Position numbers and translations under genes: made by a program
Assembly: GCF_018320785.1 (NCBI RefSeq)
Contig: NC_054867.1
Location: forward strand, 51,001,355 to 51,065,354
Source: Cheilinus undulatus
Taxonomy: Eukaryota; Chordata; Actinopteri; Labriformes; Labridae
Direction of reading: 5' to 3'
Length of the DNA: 64,000 bases
The notes under the pieces: generated by a model
The model's input: only the letters and a program-made list of their open reading frames with translations
What the model was told of the DNA's origin: nothing
Databases searched by the model: none
Shown: positions 35,398-47,782 of the stretch, in pieces
Layout of the letters: each line of letters starts with the position of its first letter
How positions within the stretch are numbered: the stretch's first letter is position 1

Positions 35398-38300
35398 TCA
35401 GGAAAGTTTCTTGGTGTTTTCAGTGCTGACTTCCCGTGCAGTTAGGTAGTTCATGATGAGATTAGCAGCTTTCCTGGGACGCTCCAACGCCACAGAGTGA
35501 CCACAGTTTTCTATCACCTCCACCTGACAGTCTGGCAGCGCCGCCTTCAGCACCGCTGCCCCGGACGCGTCGACCACCTGAGGAGAAGAGAAAGAATAGA
35601 CAGATTAGTAAGCATGGGGGTTTTGGTGATGTCATGATGATCTGCTGACACTACTTGGTGTTATGCCCATTTTTAAATCAACCTTCCAGCAACTGTCTTA
35701 AGAGGCCTTTGCTTCCAGGAGCAACTGGCCACTTTTTGTGTGTTCTGATTTTATCAGCAGTTAGTTAAAAACATTTACCAAAGCTTCAGCTCTCCATTTG
35801 TTACCTTTATCTAAAATCTGACTGGATATTTGAGAAGTGACAATGGGGATGGATTTAAGAGGAAATTATTAGCTGCGCTTCCATGCAGCAGTCTTGAAAT
35901 TATACATATATCACATGTATCTGTACCTGCAATAGTTAATTAACAAATATAAGACTTCACTCTTAAATCCCCATGCCAACCTCCTTGTATCTTTCCTCTC
36001 CCAACCCCCCTCCACTGACTGACAGGTGAACTGCAGAAAAACGTCCTGATGCGAGGGACAAATATGAACAAGCACAATAGGAAATTTTCTGGGTAGGTTT
36101 CCCTGAAGTGCTGCAGGTGTGAAAAGGACTTAAGATTCATTTACCTGGTCTTCTTTCCCCCAGATGACCTGTGTGGGTGTTTTGATCAGGTGCAGGTTTT
36201 CCTGCAGTGAATGACGAGACTTCTCCCCGACGATCTCCATGAAAACTGAAAAACACAAAAATGCACACACAGACAGAGGAAATATTAAAGCATTCTGTAA
36301 GCACAGCCAGGAACATTTAGGCTGTTTAAAAAACAACATTCCTAGTATTTGCTGCTATTTCTTAAAACTGGTGTTTGAAAAGAGGCCGGGCAGGACAGTG
36401 ATGCTTTCGTCAACTAAAACTATGACTAAAAATGCTCTTCATCAGCCTTTTTTTCCTATGACAAAAACTAGACTAAGACTAACAAAAATAGATCTGTAAT
36501 GACTTAAACTGACGAAAAGTAAGTTTAGTTTTCGTCGAGATAACTAAAACTAAACTAAAATGTTATGTAGTTTTCGTCAGACATTCAAAATCAGTGATAT
36601 TTCTCCACTGTGGGTAAATTTTTCAAAAAACAATGCATCTGTATCTATTCTGCCTCTTAGCTGTAGAAAGCAGGGACCCCAGGTTTGGCACAGAACACAT
36701 TACCATGATTTGGTACCAGATTAAGGCAGAAAATAAATGCTTGGATTTAAAGTAAAGACTAAAATGTGAAGACTTTTTATGGACTAAAACTAGACTAAAA
36801 TGTTTTGAGTTTTCGTCGACTAAAACTAGACTAAAACTAAAATGCCTTTCATGTAAGGACTTAAAATAAGACTAAAATAAAAAATAGCTGCAAAAATTAA
36901 CACTGGATCAGAATTATTTTTACTGTCATGGTTTAGGTACAATGTAAATTATTGCTTTTTTTCAGCCTAAAAACTAGAACAGCTTTGTTTCAATTGTTTG
37001 AATAAGTGCTGCAAAAATGTGCATTATTATGATGACAACACATAAATAAGATTGAAGTGCAAAGATAAAAACAGGAGCAGCTCAGAACACAAGAAAGGTT
37101 CAAGGTGATTTTGAAAAAGAGTCCCCAAAAAAAAAAAAAGGTCTGAGCTTTGAAGATAGATATGAGGACTAACCTTCTTTATAGAAACCGTTGTTGGGGA
37201 TCCTGTTGTCAAGGAGACCCCGTAGGAGCTGAAAAAACACATCAGACACTATTTCACTGGTGTTTTCTTAAACTCGCAGCAGCAACTGCAGCTTAAAGGG
37301 TCCCTGTTGTTCCTAAGACTGTGCTGAAAGGAGTATTTGCCTCCTTCCTGATCTCTTGTTTTTGTGCATATTTGTCACACTTAGCATGGGTAAATACAAA
37401 ATGCAGTTTTTAAATGATTTCATTTATTAAGGGGAAAAACATCCACCCAAACCTACCTGGCTCTATGTGAGAAAGTCATTGGCCCCTCTACACTAATACA
37501 TGCTTTTTTCCACCCTTAGTGGCAACAACTGCAAACAAGCATTCTTGATAATTGGTAATGAGTCTTTCACGTCACCGTGGAGGAATTTTGGCCCACTCTT
37601 CTTCGCAGAATTGCTTAAAATTTAGCCGAATATTAACGACCTGAGGTCATGCCACAAAATAAATGCATGAATTAACAGTGATCAACCACATTTTTTGGAA
37701 AGCTGAGATCAACCTCACTAGCCTCACCCAGGCCTGATTACTGCCAGGCCTGTTGAACCCAGAAATCACTTTAAGTGAAGCAGGCTAAAAGATCTCAAAA
37801 AGCAACACATCATGAAGCCATTTAAAGGAATTCAAGAACAGATGACAAACAAAGCCACTGACATTGATCAGTCTGGAAAGAATTAAAAGCCATTTCCAAG
37901 GCTTTGGGACTCCAGCCAACCATAGTGAGAGCCATTATCCACAAATGGAGAAAACTTGGAACAGTGGTGAACCTTCCCAGGAGCTGTCGGCCTACCAAAA
38001 TGACTCCAAGACTGCAAAGCCAACTCATCCAGGAGGCCCCAAAGGAACCCAGAACCACATCTAAAGGCCTGCAGGCCTCACTAAGGTCGGCGGACATAAT
38101 TCAACAATAAGAAAGAGACTGGGCAAAAATGGCATCATGGGAGGACAAAACCACTGCTGACCAAAATGAACACAAAAGCTCGTCTCATATTTGACTAAAA
38201 ACCTTCTGATGATCCCCAAGACTTTTAGGAAAATACTTGCTGGTGGGAACTTTAATGGAAGTTACATCTGGAGTAAAACTAACACAGCATTTCATCAAAT

Positions 38301-41300
38301 GAACATCAAACTACAGTTAAACATGGTGGTGGCTCACGTGGGTAATGCAGCGGGACAATGATCCCAAACTGACCAGCAAGTCCACTTCTGAACGGCTTAA
38401 AATCCAAGCTGAAGGTTTTGTCAGAGTTTGGGCTTAAATCTGACTGCAAAGAGGAGTGGGCCGACATTTATTCACAAAGATGTGAAAGACTTATTGACAG
38501 TTATCAGACGCTTGCAGCTGTTGCCACCAAGGGTGGAAAAAGCAGTTAATAGGTTTAGGGGGTGATAACTTTTTCTCACAGGAGCAGGTAGGTTTGAGGG
38601 GCTTTTCTTTTAATAAATAAAATCATCATTTAAAAAGTGCATTTTGTATTTACTCAGTTTATCTTTGTCTAATATTAGTTTGATGTTCTGAAACATTTAA
38701 GTGTGACAAATATGCACAAAAAAAAAAAAATCAAGGGGCCGATACTTTTCACAGCCCTGTACCTGTTTGGGGAGGTTGACCGGGGAGTAGCAGCAGAGTC
38801 TCAGCATGTCTTCGAGCTCCTTGGTCGTGGAAGGGATCAGAGGGATCGACTCCTCCTGCTCACTTTTCTCCAGCTCCCTCAGACGGCTGATGAACTGAGA
38901 CTCTGTGGGATAAACCAGACCTGCAGCACACAGAGGAGAGGAGGAGGATCTGTTACTCTTGTTAAGGTATCAGACTTCACTGAGATCTCATGTCTGCTGG
39001 GTTCACCTGCCGGGCACATCAAGGTGACGCTGCACAGGACATCAGGGTGCTGAGCGGCGTAAACTCCAGCGACGTTTCCTCCCATTGATGTCCCAACCAG
39101 GTGGAAGGGTGTTTTATCCAGACCGATACTCTGAACAAACTGCACAGAAAATGAAAAACGATGACGGTATCAAAACTTTTAATGCTTCAATTCAACATCT
39201 TTAATTGAAGAGTTGCTTTAATGTTGTTCTAAGCCTGGTAATCTCACTTTGCTTTAAGGTGTGCAGGTTATTTTACATTTACTCCATATTTTCCAGAAAT
39301 GTTTCACTCATTGTTAAGTTTACTGTCCTTGATTCAGAGAAAAACTACAAATTTAGCCCAGAGGATGTAAATAATCAAGAAAATGTTTCTGTCTGGGAAA
39401 GTTTACCACCGCCTCCATCAGCACTGACCTGGTGTATTCGGCGGACCTGGCCCTGGATGCTGTAGTCCTCCGCTCCGGTCCGGCTTGTTCCTTCATGACC
39501 CGGCATGTCCACACATATCACGTGCTGCTCTTTAGGGAGAAACTGGAGGAGAAAACAAACACATCCAACTTAAAAACAAGATTAACGTCACATTCTGACA
39601 AATTCTGAGCTTGTTTTAGGTTCAGAATTTATTCAGATCAAAAATAAATTAAGTCTGCACATGATAGAAGGCAAATAGACTGAGCTTTATGGGTAGTTAA
39701 TACACATTATACTCTTAAATACAAAAAATAAATGGAGGTGTAGATGTGGTGAGTAAGCCGCTTGTGGGCACCATTGGGCAGGAAGGATGGTTAACACAAC
39801 CCAGGTCTTGCTCTGGATGTCCTTCACCTCACCAGGGGCACAGGAAAATAATCTGCTGAAAACATAACAAAGTCCACACCATACAGGGTGGATGTGGCAC
39901 AGTCTGGTGTACTGTCCGTGTGGGTAGTAGGTTTGCCTGTGGTCTGTGAATGTCCTAAGGGCACAAAAACTCCCAGTGGTCTTTGGGCGTACAACCAGGA
40001 GTGAAAACACCCGGACAAAAAGGATGCCAAGTGACACGTGTTGACATGTGTTGAGCTCGACTCTGCTCCTTTCCACAAACCCTGGGTTGTGGCAAATTGG
40101 ATCCTGCGGTAAATCCTTAGCACCCTTGTCATCCACATAAAACTGGGTTACATCTGCCCGTCTGAGATAAAAACTACTCCCTGTTCACTCGCAAAATACC
40201 ATTTTGAGCCATATATGAGGGCTCACCACAGCCTTTTCCTTTGAAGTTTTGTGCAAAAGCAATCAGTGTTTCATCATTAAGGTCTGTTTTGGCAATAAAA
40301 AATCTATCTAGTGTGTAACACCTTATGAGGAGATTATCCCAAAACGAGCTGAGGAAATGGCCAAAAATTCCCACTAAATTTTGCTAGATTTTCAAAAATA
40401 GCTGACTTGTAGTTGGGAATTGACCATGACGACAATAGTTTTTTTTTTTTAGGTGTTAGGATTCTGGGTATGTCTACCAAAATTTCTCTTTCTAGGTGAA
40501 ATCACTCCAGGCACTGCAACTTTGAAAGATGTTAGGGGGCACTGTTAAGCCAATTTCCCTAATGAACACAAAAAAATATCACATTTTTCACCAGGCCTGA
40601 TGTGCCTGCCGAGTTTGGGGAGTTTCCAAACTTGTTTAGGCGTTGAAGTTTGAGTAAATGTTTAGAAGGAAATAATCCTTTGGACTGAACAGAGTTCTTG
40701 ACCCTTGGTTTCTCAGGCCTAACATATAAGAATATGACTTCTCCTAACATAGGAGAAGCCATTTTTTAACTTATGTAGAGGATTTCAGTGAAAAAATTCC
40801 ACTCATTGGAGATTTAAATTGTTGACCATCCTTCCTCTTATCTTCCTTTTTCTGTATATCTATATTTAGTGTTTAGGCAAGAAGTAGGACCTTTTTCTAC
40901 GTGTAAAATTTACCCTAATGAGGGGCAGCCACATGTCTTTAGTGGCTGAGAAGCCATGCAGCAGCAGCAGTGATGGCGTGGCGCCCCCTGGCTTCCCTCT
41001 GCTGGAATAACAGAAGCGATAGCTTCCACTGTGAGAGTATCGGATCACCAGCCCGATCTTGTGTCGCCAGTACCTGTGGAGGAAAACAGCAGAAGCACAC
41101 TCAGTTATCACATGGACCTGTCAGCTCATACTGCAATATGTTAAAATATTTAAAGCTAAAAATGTAAACATCACAATCCTTTTAGCCTAAACTCTTATCA
41201 GAGAGTGCTTGGCTGAAATAAGTTCATCTGCACCAGTGTGACTTGTAGTTTAACTCTTATAAGACTCTTTTCTATAGTTGTTGTTTTTGGTACCCGACAT

Positions 41301-44300
41301 TGGGTAATTTCCTTTTTCTATTATCACTTTAACCTCCATAGAGCAGCAGCACTAACAGCTAAAAATATATCTTATGTTCAGCAGTGATTTATCTTCTTAA
41401 AATATAAATATCCGTGTCAGACAGTCTGCTTGGACTCACAGAGTTCCAGTTGTACCCCTCATTAAAAGTTAATGTGAATCAGTTCATGGACATAACACGC
41501 CTTTTTTATGTTGCTAAATTTTAACATTTACAGACTTTTACAAATTTGAGATTTTCATGCACAAAGCTTTGGACAAATACACTATTATATGCCTCTGACT
41601 CAGCATTTCATGTGCATCTGTGAGCGTGAGTAACAGCCATCAGAAACTGCAGAGAGGCCAACATGCAAGATTTCTTTTACATCTGAGACAAAGTCCAGCA
41701 GACAAGGTCACGCTATCAGCACTTCACAATAAAAGTCTTCACAGTGCACAGATAAATGCATGACTGGTACAAAAACACGACTTTGAGATTATCTAAAAAC
41801 ACAATTTAAAGGTAGAAACAGTTTTTATATAGCACAGTACCAAAGAACACAACTCAAACACAATCTTTGGTTCAACTGCCAGAAAATCTGTTGTTAGTTA
41901 CTGAGTTAATTTGATTTAAACAAATCTGGACCGTATGTTAATAAAAATGATATATTTCAATATTTAAAACATTCTTAAAGTATTCATTCAATCCTCATCA
42001 TCATTGAACTGTTGGATTAGCATTCAGGTTTGCAGTTTATCTCTAGTGTGAGTAATTCATCACAGGATGTTCATGCTTTCTTAATAAGATAATTCTACAT
42101 GAAACACTTTTTTATGTCTGTTGATGACTGATCCCAGCAACAGGCCGTAGCTGTTGCATAGAGTCATCATGTATGAAACTATCTTTTCATGTTTTTGCTC
42201 CATTGTGTTGGTCATCATCTTAGCCACAGAGGCATTTTTAAACTAGAGATGAGATGAAGATCAGATAATATGTTTCCTAACAGAGCTCAATCTGTTTTTA
42301 ATTTCTGGAAAATGAAGGCAAAGAAAGAAGTAAACTCTAAATATTCAACCAAAAAAGACTCAAATGAGTCAGCATCCTCTGAAGTCCTCTAGGGTTGTTT
42401 TTTAAACCTCTGAGCACAGTAGAGGACAAACCACAGCAAACGGGTATTTGAAGCTGCTGGTGCATCTGGCGTCCCAAGAACCTCTGGATGCAGGATCCTC
42501 CAGAGGCTTGAGGATGTGCATAAAGCTGTATTTCAGCCACCCTTAACCAGTTCCCACAAGGAGAAATTATTTTAGCGGGCTCAGAAATATAAAGTGACTA
42601 ATGATCAAACAGTTTAATTCACTGATAAATGCCGTGCTACACTGGATGGTCCAGATGGCTGTAGTTCTGGATGGTTGGTGGATGGCCGCCATGTCCCAAC
42701 AAGGCTGTAATGTCAGCGAGGAAATGGTGGAGTCATGTTTTGGGGCTGGAATCACAGGAAGTGAGTTGGTAGACCCGTTTAAGGTGCCCGAAGGTGACAA
42801 AATGAGCTCAGCAAAATATAAGGAGTTCCTAACTACCCATTTTCTATCATCCCATGTTGTATTAAATCCAACTGAGGCATCGGCAGCTATTGGCATAAAG
42901 GGAGAAAAGATCACGGTGTGGCCCTATCATTCCCTGACCTTTAACCCTAGTGAGAACCTGAGGAGCATCCTTAAAAGGAAGCTCGATGAGAATGGACAGA
43001 GGGCAGTTTAGCTCTAAACTGCAGCTCTGGGAGGAATTCCTTAAAGGAAATACAGGCAGAATCTATACAAAGACTTAAAAGTTCAATAGATGAGAGAGTT
43101 GTGATGTCGAAGAAGGTCTTCGGTGTTAACATGGAACTAAATCCGGAAAAATGTTTTTAACTGAAACAGCTATGATTTGAGGAAAATTACCTCCTTATGC
43201 AAAGAATTAGAACAGATTTCTGTTTTTAATCCTTTGGAAACTGTTGAGTGTTTTCAAACTCTGTTTTAATAATAATTTGATTGGAATTTTAAGATGTTTT
43301 GCAAAAAATACCTTGGCCATCATTGATAATTTTGTTGAATAGGATCCAGATTACAATAAAATTGTTGAGAATTGAAAAATCCTATTAAGGGACAATTATC
43401 TCGACTACTTAGGAAAAAATGAACAAAGATTATATAAACAAAGATTACTGTTTAGCAATTGGGAATTTCTACTCATTTGGGATTTACGACAGATTTGTTA
43501 AACACTGGATGAGGAGAATAACTGCACAACATTGTTCTGAATCTGGATGACAAGCTTTTTGAACCTAAGGTAGGCCGACCACATTTTTGTTGAGTTTTAT
43601 GTAGATACCAACCCAATAAACAAAAGAGATGACACATCCCTATCCACTCCTGCTGTCTGTCCCACTGCTCCACACATGCACGCTCCTCCTCATTCCTCTC
43701 TGCTTGTGTTTTGACAGATTTTACAGTCAGTGGAGAAATATAATGGATTTTAAGTGTCTGACAGTCCCTTGCATTATAGTCTCATCTTGTCATAAAAACT
43801 GAAAATACTATTCAGCACAGTTTTTAAAATAAAGCTTCTCGTTGTCTTTTTCATGAAAAAAGGTTGCTTGTGAACATTTTTCCATTCTATTTTTGTAGAC
43901 AAAAAACACTAAAGCAAAGCTTATGATGACGATAATCAACATGTACATCATGTTGCATTAAAACAGACTTTAAATTAGTGATTCAGACTTTACAATGACT
44001 AAGAAATGTCTATCTAAATAATACGAAGGGCTGATTTAAGATTGTTCTTTGTACAAACTGATTCACTACCTCGTTTCCACATGTGCATGTTGCTGATGTC
44101 CACGATTCTGTAACATATAGATGGCACCTCCAAGGAAGTGCACTCCTTTACTAATTGAAAGAATCCTCATAGAAACTACCACAAGGAGAGGATAATTTTG
44201 TTCCTTTTTCTCCATTCAGTAGTTTGGAATATGTGGTTAGAGAATAACTTAGACAAAAACAGGACTAATGCTGCATATCAACAAAAAGTGAAGAGGATAA

Positions 44301-44996
44301 TCTGCCAGAAATGGAGCATGTTTGGAGAAATATTTCATTAAAACGACGACTGAATGAGCTTAGCCAACTCTTTCAGACCTTTGAATGCTGGTTTTGTATG
44401 ATAACTAACCCTTTTCATCTAATTATGCTGTCTAACTTTCACTTGAATGTTTGAATATATTTAAAACTGCAAAGCCGATGCTACAGCGCTTCATATCCAC
44501 TGATTAATCATGTTGTATTTCATATCAAGCTGATGACTATATGACTGGTCACAGTAAGAGCCCGTGCTGCTAGTCTCCACTAGCAGAAGGGATGGTTCTC
44601 CTGGTGGGTGGTAGTATCACTGCTGTCACTACCTGCAGTTTCATGCATGCTGCCTGGGTCGGCTGCAGACGGTGATATAGTCTGTGTGGTAGCAAAGGGC
44701 CATGAGGTAGGTTATGTAACTTATCAGTTCTTCATATGGACCTTATTTGGGTTAGGGGTCTCTCCACTGAGTCCTTATCCTAAATCTAAGTGCTACTTAT
44801 TCAGGTTTTATACACAATCTGAGGTATTACCAGGGTTTTTAAAACACTTTACCACTTTGATGTTGCAGTATGAATGTGTACTTTTCTCTCACCAGTTGTA
44901 GACTCTTAACAGTGCCCCAGGCCAGAACAGGAAGGAGGTGATGAAGGCGAGGACAGGAACAACCAGAACACCTCCTGACAGCATGACCAGCTCCAT
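35398..44996 (-). CDS. abhd6: abhd6, monoacylglycerol lipase ABHD6 (complete coding region)
   Basis: Eight coding exons on the minus strand: 44996-44893, 41073-40914, 39542-39429, 39139-39007, 38920-38763, 37228-37174, 36245-36145 and 35577-35398. They join in frame to 334 residues (human 337). The N-terminus has one hydrophobic segment (about residues 8-30), then YNWYWRHKIG. The alpha/beta-hydrolase landmarks are LLLHGFSATKDMW, VDMPGHEGTSRT, the nucleophile elbow GTSMGGNVAGVYAA, VIWGKEDQVVDASGA (acid) and ENCGHSVALERP (His). The family is a membrane serine hydrolase acting on 2-arachidonoylglycerol and related lipids. The ATG follows an acceptor (TTTAAAAG at 45,007) and is the first in the exon. 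The donor of the exon ending at 38,763 is built partly from a Tc1-like transposon end (see findings). Intron 2 carries a degraded transposase. Confidence 0.96.
36393..36905 (+). repeat. DNA-transposon-like repeat of TTTTCGTCGACTAAAAC type
   Basis: The ends CAGTGATGCTTTCGTC and AAAAATTAACACTG are approximate inverted copies. The interior repeats ACTAAAACTAGACTAAAA. Two shorter relatives occur at 9,960-10,230 and near 43,700-43,900. It lies in abhd6 between the exons at 37,174 and 36,245. Confidence 0.55.
37316..38759 (+). mobile_element. Tc1-like transposon inserted at the abhd6 exon 6 donor
   Basis: It is about 1.44 kb. Inverted ends share TATTTGCC/TATCGGCCCC and TGTGCATATTTGTCACACTTA. TA follows the right end (38,760-38,761). 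The left end is more degraded and its exact first base is uncertain. It contains a decayed transposase on the plus strand. Confidence 0.85.
37800..38550 (+). pseudogene. decayed Tc1-like transposase
   Basis: The plus strand gives readable pieces such as LGLQPTIVRAIIHKWRKLGT and VVNLPRSCRPTKMTPRLQSQ (37,904-38,110), the helix-turn-helix half of a Tc1-like transposase. Farther on AATGATCCCAAACTGACCAG and CTTAAATCTGACTGCAAAGA correspond to the catalytic half. Several deletions and frameshifts make it non-coding. Confidence 0.8.
39690..40800. repeat. unclassified sequence, possible dispersed repeat in abhd6 intron
   Basis: The composition differs from the neighbouring introns, and overlapping 100-150-codon ORFs occur at 39,687-40,138 without a recognisable domain. 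The 40,540-40,760 part has wording (GGCCTGATGTGCCTGCCGAG) like long fish repeats. I cannot name a family. Confidence 0.25.
41074..42340. other. abhd6 intron 2, 3' part, nothing recognised
   Basis: The intron is AT-rich, and no exon or repeat is identified. Confidence 0.4.
42450..43070 (+). pseudogene. Tc1/mariner-type transposase remnant in abhd6 intron 2
   Basis: Plus-strand pieces in shifting frames read ASGVPRTSGCRILQRL, FTDKCRATLDGPDG, VMFWGWNHRK, VPEGDKMSSAKYKEFLTTHF and GIKGEKITVWPY...NPSENLRSILKRKL. This order is that of a fish Tc1-like transposase. The block around the second catalytic Asp is missing between 42,850 and 42,885. No terminal repeats are seen. Confidence 0.75.
43140..44892. 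other. abhd6 intron 2, 5' part
   Basis: A fragment near 43,690-43,900 (CAGTGGAGAAATATAATGGA) matches the repeat at 36,393. The rest is unrecognised. Confidence 0.4.
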
Positions 44997-45068
44997 GGCT
45001 GCTCTCCTTTTAAAGACAAAACACACATTTAATTCATGTACGCTGAGTTTCTGAGCTCTGACAGCTTG

Positions 45069-46100
45069 AGGTGGGCATCAAAATCTGGTACCGACACCTC
45101 CGACACTTACAGGACCAAATTAAATCACAGATATCAATACTTCATTACAAGACCCTGCCACTCCAATGCAAACCCATGCCAGACCTAGTTAGGGCTGCAG
45201 ACCACGTCAGGCTGGTCTTGGGCTTGGGCAGTAAAACTAACCTCAAATTATGATATTATATAATATCATATGTTAGGGGTGTGGTGAGCAGGTTTAACAA
45301 GGCCAAAACCTGTTTAAAAATGACTATTTATTAGAGTATCCCTATTCTTTGAGCTAGATTATATCTTTATAAAAGGCACTGATTGATTTCTTTAATGATG
45401 TGTTTTTCTCTATCTAGAGGTATGGCCCTTTTCTGCCTCACTGTCATCCTTATAAAAGTGCCAAATAATAAAGCAAAGACACTGTCATAGTTAGCCAACA
45501 GCCCTCAAAGCAGTTGTATTTTTTTTTTTTTTTTTTTTACAGAAAGCTCTGAAGGGCCGGTCTCAGTCTTTCAGAGAAAAACATGTCCCCTTTCTGGAGT
45601 AAAGTTTACATATTTGTGCTGATTCATGTCTTTCATTAGTCCCAAACTTTATGAAAGTGTATGACTTAAACCCCTGACACTGATGGCCTCTTTATGTAAG
45701 CTGAGTTTTTCAACAGTCCACATAACTGATATTATCAGCTCGTTTCTTATGTGGTCTGTTGATTCCGCTCATAAAGATAAGACTATCAGCAAAAGAAAGG
45801 CTTTCTTTAATCACCAGATCATCTCCTTTTTCATGCTTTTAAATGTTTTAAATGTTTATGAAACTGACTGAAATTAACTCTGACATCTCTGTACGACCTA
45901 CTAAAGGGAATAAGACCACCAGCAGCACTGAAACCGCTGCGGACAATGCAAAGTGAGAGATCAACTATCAAACATGAGCTGTGGAGATGTTTTAAAGTTG
46001 TGACAAAAAATATTGGATGTATGGAAGCCCTAAGTGGACAAACATACATTTATAAGTTTCATTTAATAATGCTGACTTTACAAAAATGATAGACTGGCTA
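45069..46100. other. abhd6 first intron, 3' part
   Basis: It begins with a worn repeat (GGTGGGCATCAAAATCTGGT). A poly-T run follows at 45,520-45,538. Nothing else is recognised. Confidence 0.35.
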
Positions 46101-46104
46101 GTTT

Positions 46105-46300
46105 GTTTGTCATCAAGTGGATCCGTCATCCAGGCTGATCAAGTGGCAGCTGTACTGGTTCCAAGTTCTTGAAGACATTTCGCATCTTCTCCAAAAGGCT
46201 TCGTCAGTTCTATGGGTAACTGGAGAAGAGTCGGAGTATATAGCATAGGCTGACCAATGCTATGCAAATGAGCAGAGATGTTTCCTCTGGGGGTGTGACT
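46105..46300. repeat. dispersed fish repeat fragment
   Basis: TTCTTGAAGACATTTCGCAT, CAAAAGGCTTCGTCAGTTCT and GGTAACTGGAGAAGAGTC are the words of a common fish repeat of uncertain class. Confidence 0.45.
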
Positions 46301-46540
46301 AAGTGGGCATTTCCCGGGTTGTTAGGTTCACTTGTTCTTTGGTCCTTTGTTCTCTGGTAGAGGTGTTGTTTGGATCATTTATGGACTCAGATGTTCACCT
46401 CCATCTTAAGGATTCAGGACATTCTTTCGATGACAACAACATCTACATCCAACCAAAGAAGACAGTTGGTTCGAGAGAGGTGTCAAGAAACCATCCCTGA
46501 ACAGAGGAGGGGGCCTAAGACACTTCCTATCACCTACATT

Positions 46541-47780
46541 CACTATATTGCCAAAATTATTTGCTCACCTGCCTTGACTTGCATATAAACTTAGGTGACG
46601 TCCCATTTTTAATCCATAGGGTTTAATATGACGTCGGTCCACCCTCTGCAGCTATAACAGCGTCAACTCTTCTGGAAAGGCTTTCCACAAGGTTTAGGGG
46701 TGTGTTTATGGGAATTTTGGACCATTCTTCCAGAATCGTATTTGTGAGGTCACATACTGATGTTGGACGAGAAGGCCTGGTTCTCAGTCTCCGCTCTAAT
46801 TCATCCCAAAGGTGTTCTATCGGGTTGAGATCAGGACTCTGTATAGGCCAGTCAAGTTCATCCACACCAAACTCTCTCATCCATGTCTTTATGGACCTTG
46901 CTTTGTGCACTGGTACACAGTCATGCTGGAACAGGAAGGGGCCATCCCCAAACTGTTCCCACAAAGTTGGGAGCATGGAATTGTCCAAAATCTCTTGGTA
47001 TGCTGAAGCATTCAGAGTTCCTTTCACTGGAACTAAGGGGCCAAGCCCAGCTCCTAAAAAACAACCCCACATCATAATCCCCCCTCCACCAAACTTTACA
47101 CTTGGCACAATGCAGTCAGACAAGTACAGTTCTCCTGGCAACTGCCTAACCCAGACTCATCCATCAGATTGCCAGATGGAGAAGCATGATTCATTACCCC
47201 AGAGTACTCGTCTCCACTGCTCTAGAGTCCAGTGGCGGCGTGCTTTATACCACTGCATCCGACGCTTTGCATTGCACTTGGTGATGTATGGCTTGGATGC
47301 AGCTGCTTGGCCATGGACACCCATTCCATGAAGCTCTCTATGCACTGTTCTTGAGCTAATCTGAAGGCCACATGAAGTTTGGAGGTCTGTAGCGATTGAC
47401 TCTGCAGAAAGTTGGCAACCTCTGTGCGCTATGAGCCTCAGCATCCGCTGACCCCGCTCAGTCATTTTATGTCCTGCCACTTGGTGGCTGAGTTGCTGTC
47501 GTTCCTAATCGCTTTGCTATAATACCACCGGCAGTTGACTGTGGAATATTTAGGAGCGAGGAAATTTCACCACTGGACTTGTTGCACAGGTGGCATCCTA
47601 TCACAGTACCACGCTGGAATTCACTGAGCTCCTGAGAGTGAGTCATTCTTTCACAAATGTTTGTAGAAGCAGTCTGCATGCCTAGGTGCTTGATTTTATA
47701 CACCTGTGGCCATGGAAGTGATTGGAACACCTGATTTCAATTATTTGGATGGGTGAGTGAATACTTTTGGCAATAAAGTG
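46541..47780 (-). mobile_element. Tc1-like transposon, full length
   Basis: It is about 1,240 bp with short inverted ends CACTATATTGCCAAAATTAT and the complement of ACTTTTGGCAATAAAGTG. TA follows on the right (47,781-47,782); the left TA is degraded to TT. It contains a transposase pseudogene on the minus strand and lies in the abhd6 first intron. Confidence 0.88.
46623..47682 (-). pseudogene. Tc1-like transposase pseudogene with catalytic Asp lost
   Basis: Coding begins around MTHSQELSEFQRGTVIG (to 47,467). It shifts frame into ERGQRMLRLIAHRGCQLSAE, meets an in-frame stop at 47,157 and continues in the same frame to 46,623 ([44 protein letters not shown]). The first catalytic Asp is replaced by Asn (LWGNESCFSIW, AAT), so the protein would be inactive even if repaired. 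The second Asp and the Glu are kept with DD34E spacing. Confidence 0.9.
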
Positions 47781-47782
47781 TA

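Noticed and set aside
39687-40138. 149- and 104-codon minus-strand ORFs as an abhd6 or independent exon
   Set aside because: abhd6 splices continuously without them, they overlap in different frames and I recognise no domain.
46702-47331. 209-codon plus-strand ORF
   Set aside because: It is the antisense shadow of the Tc1-like transposase pseudogene on the minus strand.
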